Shown: positions 59,906-64,000 of the stretch, piece by piece | Position numbering within the stretch: the first letter of the stretch is position 1 | How the letters are laid out: each line of letters starts with the position of its first letter | Source of the DNA: Natrinema ejinorense | Lineage (GTDB): Archaea; Halobacteriota; Halobacteria; Halobacteriales; Natrialbaceae | Direction of reading: 5' to 3' | Length of the DNA stretch: 64,000 bases | NCBI RefSeq assembly: GCF_002494345.1 | Contig: NZ_NXNI01000001.1 | Location: 3,658,001-3,722,000 of the forward strand | The notes under the pieces: generated by a model | Database searches by the model: none | What the model saw: the letters and a program-made list of their open reading frames with translations, nothing else | What the model was told of the DNA's origin: nothing | Program-made: the position numbers and the translations under genes

Positions 59906-60335
59906 CGAGCGAACAGCGCCCCGATTCCGCGTTCGAACCCCCTCATGGAACTCGTCGGCAGTACAGCTACAGGAGCCACCGCTCACTCCACTCCGACTGA
60001 CAATGGCGTGATAGCGCGTGCTGAGTGATGGGTGGTAGTGCGTGCTGAGTGACGGGTGGTAGTGCGTGCTGAGCGACGAGCGGTGGCGCGTGCTGAGCGA
60101 CGGGTCGCCGATGGCGACCCGTTGCTCGAACGCACGCGAGGGATGAGCGAGTACTACGAGCGAATCGGCTGGGGAGGACGTGGCGGTTCCCTGTCGCCAC
60201 GCGAGCAGGACGCTCGTCGGTGGTTCACCGCCGGATCTGCCTGCCTCCGTTCACGGATCGGCGTCACGGCTCGAGGACTGTCGGGTCCGTCCTCGCCATC
60301 CTCCTGGACCGCGAAAAACAACGGTTCCGGAACCC
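59906..60335. other. Intergenic region with tandem repeats and hairpin
   Basis: No supported gene. It holds a 4 x 24-bp tandem array (60014-60109) that runs into a perfect 10-bp hairpin (60100-60122). Open frames across it consist mainly of repeat-derived octapeptides (such as PPVTQHAL) and have no halophile composition, so they are rejected as genes. Confidence 0.5.
60014..60109. repeat. Four tandem 24-bp units
   Basis: Units start at 60014, 60038, 60062 and 60086, with consensus core CGTGCTGAGYGAYGRGYGGT. Units 1 and 2 differ at two positions; 3 and 4 have diverged more. The last unit overlaps a perfect inverted repeat ACGGGTCGCC-GAT-GGCGACCCGT at 60100-60122. The 24-nt period would allow in-frame expansion. 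Confidence 0.85.
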
Positions 60336-60608
60336 CTAGACGCCCTCGAGCGTCGACCGGAACTCCGTGATCGCCTCGAGGGCGTCCTCGAGGTGATCGG
60401 CGACGTCGCCGCCCTCGTCGTCCGCGATGTCGTTCAGAATGTGTTCGTGGCGCGCGAGCTGTCCGTGGTCCGGCCCGTGGTCGGCCGTGGCGTAGTCCTC
60501 GAACTTCGCTGCCTGATTCTGTAGTCGTTCCCGTGCCTCGTCGTCGGACGCGGCCCCTGCCGCGTCTCCGATCGACTCGGCCGCGTTCTCGAGTTCCTCT
60601 CGAGCCAT
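60336..60608 (-). CDS. Small conserved helical haloarchaeal protein
   Basis: The 90-aa acidic protein is almost entirely helical, with heptad-like spacing: MAREELENAAESIGDAAG, EARERLQNQAAKFEDYA, HGPDHGQLARHEHILNDIA and VADHLEDALEAITEFRSTL. His residues cluster in the middle (DHGPDHGQLARHEH) and could bind metal. I associate this pattern with a haloarchaeal DUF of unknown role. It lies upstream on the same strand? No: it is minus-strand and downstream of thiM, separated by 96 bp, so it might be read with the thi operon. Confidence 0.72.
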   Translation of the reverse strand: MAREELENAAESIGDAAGAASDDEARERLQNQAAKFEDYATADHGPDHGQLARHEHILNDIADDEGGDVADHLEDALEAITEFRSTLEGV

Positions 60609-60704
60609 GGCTGACGCTTCTCCCGGCGGTATTAAAACGGTTTCAGTACGTTCCGAGTCGCTGGAAGTACCGGGGCGTCGACTGGACTTTCAGCCAGTCC
60701 CGTC

Positions 60705-61535
60705 TCAGAGGGCCTGTTCGATCCGATCCCCGAGCGAGAGCTCCTCGACGGCGTCGCCGGTGACTCCGTAGACGGCATCGTGGAAGTTCGTCCGGTAGCT
60801 CCCCGGCCCCGCGTACTCGAGGTCGGCGGCCCGTTCGCCGGCGATACCGAAGGCGAGTGCGCCGTGGACGGCAGCTTCGTGAGCCTCCTCGAGTGCGCCA
60901 CAGAACGTCCCGACGGTCGCACCGAGCATGCAGCCGGTCCCGACGACCTCGCCGAGCATCTCGTGGCCCGCGGCCACTCTGACCGCGCCGTCGGCGTCCG
61001 CGACGACGTCCTCGACGCCCGAGGCGACGACGATCGCGCCGGTCGACTCGGCGACCGAACGGGCCGTCTTCTTGATTTGCCCGTAGTCACCGATCGACTC
61101 GACGCCTTTGACCTCCGCCTCGACGCCCGCGAGCGCACTGATCTCGCCGTAGTTGCCCTTGATCGCGGCGAACTCGACCTCCGAGAGGAGGCTTTCCGCG
61201 ACCGCGTCGCGCGAGGGCGTCGAGCCGACGCCGACGGGGTCGAGAACGACCGGAATCCCACGCTCGTTGGCCGTCTGGCCGGCCTCGTGCATGGCTTCGA
61301 CGCGGCCGTCGGGTACCTGCCCGATGTTGATCACGACCGCACGCGCGGCCGCGGCCATCTCGCCGGCATCCCCGAACGAATCGGCCATCACCGGCAGCCC
61401 ACCCCAGTGGAGGGTCAGGTTCGCCACGTCGTTGATCGTCACCGTGTTCGTCAGGTGCTGGACGAGCGGCTCCGTCTCCCGGATCGTCCGAACCGATTCC
61501 GCGAGGTCCGCGGCGGCGATGTCAGTAACGCTCAT
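60705..61535 (-). CDS. thiM: Hydroxyethylthiazole kinase
   Basis: The 276-aa ribokinase-fold enzyme phosphorylates 4-methyl-5-(2-hydroxyethyl)thiazole for thiamine salvage. It shows PLVQHLTNTVTINDVANLTL, GIPVVLDPVGVGSTPSRD (substrate/Mg site) and GEVVGTGCMLGATVGTF, the anion hole with the catalytic Cys. Length fits the family. The ATG (61535) overlaps the thiE stop (61532) as ATGA, so thiE-thiM are coupled. I chose this start because it directly follows thiE. Confidence 0.95.
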   Translation of the reverse strand: MSVTDIAAADLAESVRTIRETEPLVQHLTNTVTINDVANLTLHWGGLPVMADSFGDAGEMAAAARAVVINIGQVPDGRVEAMHEAGQTANERGIPVVLDPVGVGSTPSRDAVAESLLSEVEFAAIKGNYGEISALAGVEAEVKGVESIGDYGQIKKTARSVAESTGAIVVASGVEDVVADADGAVRVAAGHEMLGEVVGTGCMLGATVGTFCGALEEAHEAAVHGALAFGIAGERAADLEYAGPGSYRTNFHDAVYGVTGDAVEELSLGDRIEQAL

Positions 61536-62197
61536 TCCCCTCGTCCTCCGCGACCGACTTCCTTTGTCGTTTCGACGGCGGCAGCAAGCGATTCCGTCGC
61601 GGCTCGTGGATCCGACGCCGTCGTGATCTCGCTGATTACGGCTACCCCGGCTGCGCCCGCTGTAACGACGGGTGCGGCGGTGTCGGCCGTGATCCCGCCG
61701 ATCCCGTGGATCGGAACCGAGACCGCGTCGGCGATCTCGGCGATCCGATCCGGACCGATCCCGTCTTTGGTTTCGTCGACGTCCTTCGAGGACGTCCCGT
61801 AGACGGCCCCGACGCCGAGGTAGTCCGCGCCGTGGGCTTCCGCCTCCCGAGCGTCCGCGACCGTCGACGCCGAACAACCGACGATCGCGTCCGGCCCGAG
61901 CAGGTCACGAACGGCCGACACCGGAAGATCCGACTGCCCGACGTGGACCCCGTCGGCATCGATCGCCCGGGCGAGATCGATCCGATCGTTGACGATCAGG
62001 TCGACGCCCGCCGCCGCCGTGCGTTCGCGCAACTCGAGGCCGAGTTCGTACCGCGATCGGGCGGTCGTCTCCTTCTCGCGGAGTTGGACGGCGTCGATAC
62101 CGCCGTCGATAGCCGCGTCGACGATCTCGAGTGTCGATCGGTCGCCCGACAGCGACGCCTGCGTGACCAGGTAGACCCGCCAATTCGAGGGATTCAC
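61532..62197 (-). CDS. thiE: Thiamine-phosphate synthase
   Basis: The 221-aa TIM-barrel enzyme joins HMP-PP with thiazole-phosphate to give thiamine phosphate. Typical segments: VYLVTQASLSGDRSTLEIV, DAVQLREKETTARSRYELG, LIVNDRIDLARAIDADGVHV (with GQSDLP) and GADYLGVGAVYGTSSK, plus the phosphate loop VPIHGIGGITADTA. It is the first gene of a thiE-thiM operon. A TATA-like GATATTAC lies about 18-25 nt upstream on the minus strand. Confidence 0.95.
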   Translation of the reverse strand: MNPSNWRVYLVTQASLSGDRSTLEIVDAAIDGGIDAVQLREKETTARSRYELGLELRERTAAAGVDLIVNDRIDLARAIDADGVHVGQSDLPVSAVRDLLGPDAIVGCSASTVADAREAEAHGADYLGVGAVYGTSSKDVDETKDGIGPDRIAEIADAVSVPIHGIGGITADTAAPVVTAGAAGVAVISEITTASDPRAATESLAAAVETTKEVGRGGRGE

Positions 62198-62374
62198 GGC
62201 CGAAACCAGTGGGTAATATCACTAAGTGGCTTCGATCGAGACGCCACACGACCGGACGGGGAGCCGAGAAGCGGTGGAAAAACGGATCGTTCTTTCGAGC
62301 GGGATTACAGTTCGCGAGCTCGCTCGGCCCCAAAGAGGGTCGGGCCCATCCGTTGCCTCCGACTGTACTCCTGT

Positions 62375-62453
62375 GGTATCCACTGACAATCACTGCACAC
62401 CTGACCGCATGACAGTGTCGTGGTTCGTGTGTCACTCGTTGCAGTGGCTACTA
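62375..62453 (+). repeat. Palindromic dispersed repeat, copy D
   Basis: A 79-bp diverged copy oriented like A. Ends GGTATCCACTG and CAGTGGCTACTA are imperfect inverted repeats. Core TGCACACCTGACCGCATGAC (62394-62413) has two changes from the A/B core, and the right half (GTGTCGTGGTTCGTGTGTC) is the most diverged, so the internal hairpin is weakened. It appears to be the oldest of the four. Confidence 0.75.
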
Positions 62454-62610
62454 TCCCGGGAACGAGTTCTAGAGCGGCCCGAACGGGCCGCGAGGCGACC
62501 ACTGAGATAGCGTCGGTAGTCCCGTCTCACCGTCCTGCGCTCGAGTCCGTGCCCTTATTGGTATTTAGTCACATTGTTATCTACTAGTCCATCTATATTC
62601 TCTACACCAC

Positions 62611-62620
62611 AGATTTATAT
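62611..62620 (+). promoter_or_regulatory. TATA box of winged-helix gene
   Basis: AGATTTATAT, with TTTATAT at 62614-62620, predicts a TSS near 62643-62645, directly at the ATG 62644. Leaderless initiation would explain the choice among the clustered in-frame starts (62629, 62638, 62644, 62647). Confidence 0.55.
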
Positions 62621-62643
62621 GGAGGATCGTGGTTGATATGTAT

Positions 62644-62877
62644 ATGATGAAACAAGACGCACGAACGACCGATCGACTCAGCCACGTCCCCGCAGAGCTC
62701 GGCTCCGCACAGAGCAAGCTCGTCTACCTCACGCTCGAGGCAACCGGCGGGGCGACGGCGACGGATCTCACCGAACTCCTGAACATGCAGAAACTGTCCG
62801 TTCTGAGCGTGCTGTCCTCGCTCGAGGGCGAGGATCTGATCGAGCAAAGCGAGTCCGAGTACGTCATCGCCAACTGA
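62644..62877 (+). CDS. Small winged-helix (TrmB/MarR-like) DNA-binding protein
   Basis: The 77-aa protein is a compact wHTH: GSAQSKLVYLTLEATGGATA, DLTELLNMQKLSVLSVLSSL (recognition helix) and EGEDLIEQSESEYVIAN (wing). No sensor domain is present. Start 62644 is favoured by the TATA position; GGAGGAT at 62621-62627 could alternatively serve as a Shine-Dalgarno for ATG 62638. Located 83 bp upstream of rpl10e on the same strand; regulatory link is inference. Confidence 0.82.
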   Translation: MMKQDARTTDRLSHVPAELGSAQSKLVYLTLEATGGATATDLTELLNMQKLSVLSVLSSLEGEDLIEQSESEYVIAN

Positions 62878-62960
62878 GGGCCCGCTCAATCCCGCCCGAC
62901 GCGGTGCTTCGAAGCCTTTATCCGCGCGGTGGGCCTCCGTTCTCGTAAGTAATCACAACC

Positions 62961-63491
62961 ATGTCAGACAAGCCTGCCTCCATGTACCGGGAGATCAGTA
63001 AGCCGGCCTACACGCGCCGCGAGTACATTACTGGCATCCCGGGTTCGAAGATCGCACAGCACAAGATGGGCGACGCCCAGGCGAACGCCGAGGACTACCC
63101 CGTCCAGATCAGCCTCATTACGGAAGAAGAGGTCCAGATCCGTCACGGTTCGCTCGAGGCCTCCCGCCTCTCGGCCAACCGGCACATGCTGAAAAACGCC
63201 GGCGAGAACAACTACAAGATGGTCCTGCGAAAGTTCCCCCACCACGTCATCCGGGAGAACAAGCAGGCGACGGGCGCGGGTGCAGACCGTGTTTCCGACG
63301 GGATGCGTCAGGCGTTCGGGAAGATCGTCGGCACCGCCGCTCGCATCGACGCCGGCGAGCGTATCTTCACCATCTGGTGTGACGTCGACGACGCCGAGTT
63401 CGCCAAGGACGCGCTTCGACGCTCCTACAACAAGATCTCGCCGCCGTGCCGCGTCGTCGTCGAGCGCGGCGAAGAACAGCTGATCGCCTAG
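62961..63491 (+). CDS. rpl10e: 50S ribosomal protein L16/L10e
   Basis: The 176-aa universal ribosomal protein of the uL16 family shows [59 protein letters not shown] and [20 protein letters not shown], standard for archaeal L10e. It binds 23S rRNA near the A-site tRNA elbow. A TATA-like CCTTTATCC near 62912 lies about 45 nt upstream of ATG 62961. Confidence 0.97.
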   Translation: MSDKPASMYREISKPAYTRREYITGIPGSKIAQHKMGDAQANAEDYPVQISLITEEEVQIRHGSLEASRLSANRHMLKNAGENNYKMVLRKFPHHVIRENKQATGAGADRVSDGMRQAFGKIVGTAARIDAGERIFTIWCDVDDAEFAKDALRRSYNKISPPCRVVVERGEEQLIA

Positions 63492-63870
63492 AAACCACCT
63501 TTTACTCTGCGCTCGTTTCGCGCCGGGAGCGGCGATGCCGCTCCACGGTGCGTTGTCGCTCGGTAAAAGCTGGACCAAAAGCACTCCTCCTTCCGTTCCC
63601 TCGTTCCTGATCGTCACTCGGTCACATCAGTCGTCGGCCCGCTCGTTCGTGCCTTCGGCACTCACTCGCGGTCGGTTCGGTCAACCGCCTGCCTTTCCCC
63701 GGATCGTGCGTCTCTCGCATCTGCTCGAGACGCACTCCCGGCCACGGAACATTCGGATACGTAAGCGGTCCGCACGTCTCCGTGCTGCATGCCGGATCAC
63801 GCCGGCATCAGTTTGTTTGGTGGCCAATCAGACGAAAAGAATAACGTGGGTTCGCTATGGCATATTACGT
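63492..63870. other. Intergenic region downstream of rpl10e
   Basis: No gene seen. Contains a CCTTTTACT tract 8-17 nt after the rpl10e stop followed by a perfect hairpin (63526-63544), a second 7-bp hairpin ATGCCGG...CCGGCAT (63789-63808), and an AT-rich promoter-like segment (63835-63868) before the next lipoprotein gene. Confidence 0.5.
63526..63544. terminator. Hairpin downstream of rpl10e
   Basis: GGAGCGGC-GAT-GCCGCTCC, a perfect 8-bp stem with a 3-nt loop, 34 nt after the rpl10e stop and preceded by CCTTTTACT. Probable 3'-end or terminator structure; inference. Confidence 0.45.
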
Positions 63871-64000
63871 ATGGATCGCCGAGGAGTCCTCGCCGCCGGG
63901 GGAAGTCTGCTCGCGACGTCGGCCGCAGGATGTACCGCGTTCGAGTCCGAACCCGACGACGAAGCCCCGCCGGAACTGGTCGTCGAAGACGTTCGAGTTC
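63871..64000 (+). CDS. Tat-dependent lipoprotein (3' partial)
   Basis: Only 43 codons are visible. ATG 63871 begins MDRRGVLAAGGSLLATSAAG followed by Cys, a Tat lipobox signal, then an acidic linker (FESEPDDEAPPELVVEDVRV). The window ends inside the gene, so the domain is unknown. An AT-rich promoter region lies immediately upstream. Confidence 0.75.
   Translation, partial: MDRRGVLAAGGSLLATSAAGCTAFESEPDDEAPPELVVEDVRV

Larger units (their letters stand above)
62198..62643. other. Intergenic region with palindromic repeat copy D and promoters
   Basis: Contains the thiE promoter (TATA about 62214-62221 in reverse), repeat copy D (62375-62453) and an AT-rich promoter for the winged-helix gene (62575-62620). 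No gene supported; open frames are shadows of the repeat. Confidence 0.5.

Noticed and set aside
60014-60109. Possible CRISPR array
   Set aside because: The 24-bp units are contiguous without spacers and no cas genes are nearby.
59967-60370. Frames with octapeptide repeats (PPVTQHAL or RAERRVVV-like) on both strands
   Set aside because: Arise from the 24-bp tandem DNA repeat; no signal peptide, domain or promoter.
62375-62453. Thiamine (TPP) riboswitch candidate upstream of thiE
   Set aside because: The structured element is repeat copy D, also found far from thiamine genes, and it lies about 180 bp from the thiE start; no TPP core motif seen.

Overview
This window looks like chromosome from a halophilic archaeon of class Halobacteria, plausibly a member of Natrialbales. 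The evidence is high GC with strong G/C third-position bias, very acidic predicted proteins, haloarchaea-specific families (a Bat-type regulator with an HTH_10 domain, a HalOD1 output domain, the 14-TM fused TatCt), many Tat signal peptides with lipoboxes, and archaeal information-processing genes (PCNA, primase large subunit, Hjc, SRP54, L10e). The genus assignment is inference only.

Layout. Positions 1-12114 hold nine co-directional genes forming the baseplate half of a contractile injection system (CIS), a phage-tail-like machine of the Afp/PVC/eCIS type. In order they are a 5'-truncated Ser/Pro/Arg-rich protein, a LysM tube protein, a hub, an OB-fold spike, a PAAR tip, a gp25 wedge protein, two baseplate-J proteins, and a tail-I protein carrying a beta-propeller. 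Sheath, tube, ATPase and any toxin genes would lie to the left, outside the window. Positions 12249-31874 are mostly chromosomal housekeeping: lpdA, two isoaspartyl methyltransferase relatives, a Bat-like regulator, a CPBP protease, hjc, an acyl-CoA dehydrogenase, a SWIM protein, priL, hydrolases, PCNA, RlmE, a ribbon-helix-helix protein and tatCt, which is divergent from tatCo. Positions 33260-37869 carry assimilatory nitrate reductase and ferredoxin-nitrite reductase, separated by an unusual gap of about 0.7 kb. Positions 37873-46119 hold an esterase/VOC pair, a flavoprotein, tRNA-Arg, two UPF0200/UPF0201 genes, a frameshifted CBS-MaoC gene, lipoproteins and SRP54.

Positions 47489-52953 form a second accessory locus: a Tat lipoprotein, a membrane-anchored aminopropyltransferase-like protein, a DUF2617-like protein and a pentapeptide-repeat protein ending in a K+-channel pore. 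Tight spacing suggests one functional unit, and this combination deserves experimental attention. Positions 53013-64000 hold a HicB-like orphan, a disulfide flavoreductase, two ferritin-like proteins, a divergent rhodanese pair, a catalytically degenerate NodB-fold lipoprotein, thiE-thiM, a winged-helix gene, rpl10e and the start of another lipoprotein.

Four related palindromic elements of about 80 bp (near 29.2, 40.0, 46.2 and 62.4 kb) are scattered between genes. They look like a MITE or stem-loop repeat family, and one of them supplies the 3' end of a small regulator gene. Other structured DNA includes a 4 x 24-bp tandem array ending in a perfect hairpin (60.0 kb) and several strong hairpins. 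Seen motifs, family knowledge and inference are kept apart in the entries. No database search was possible.
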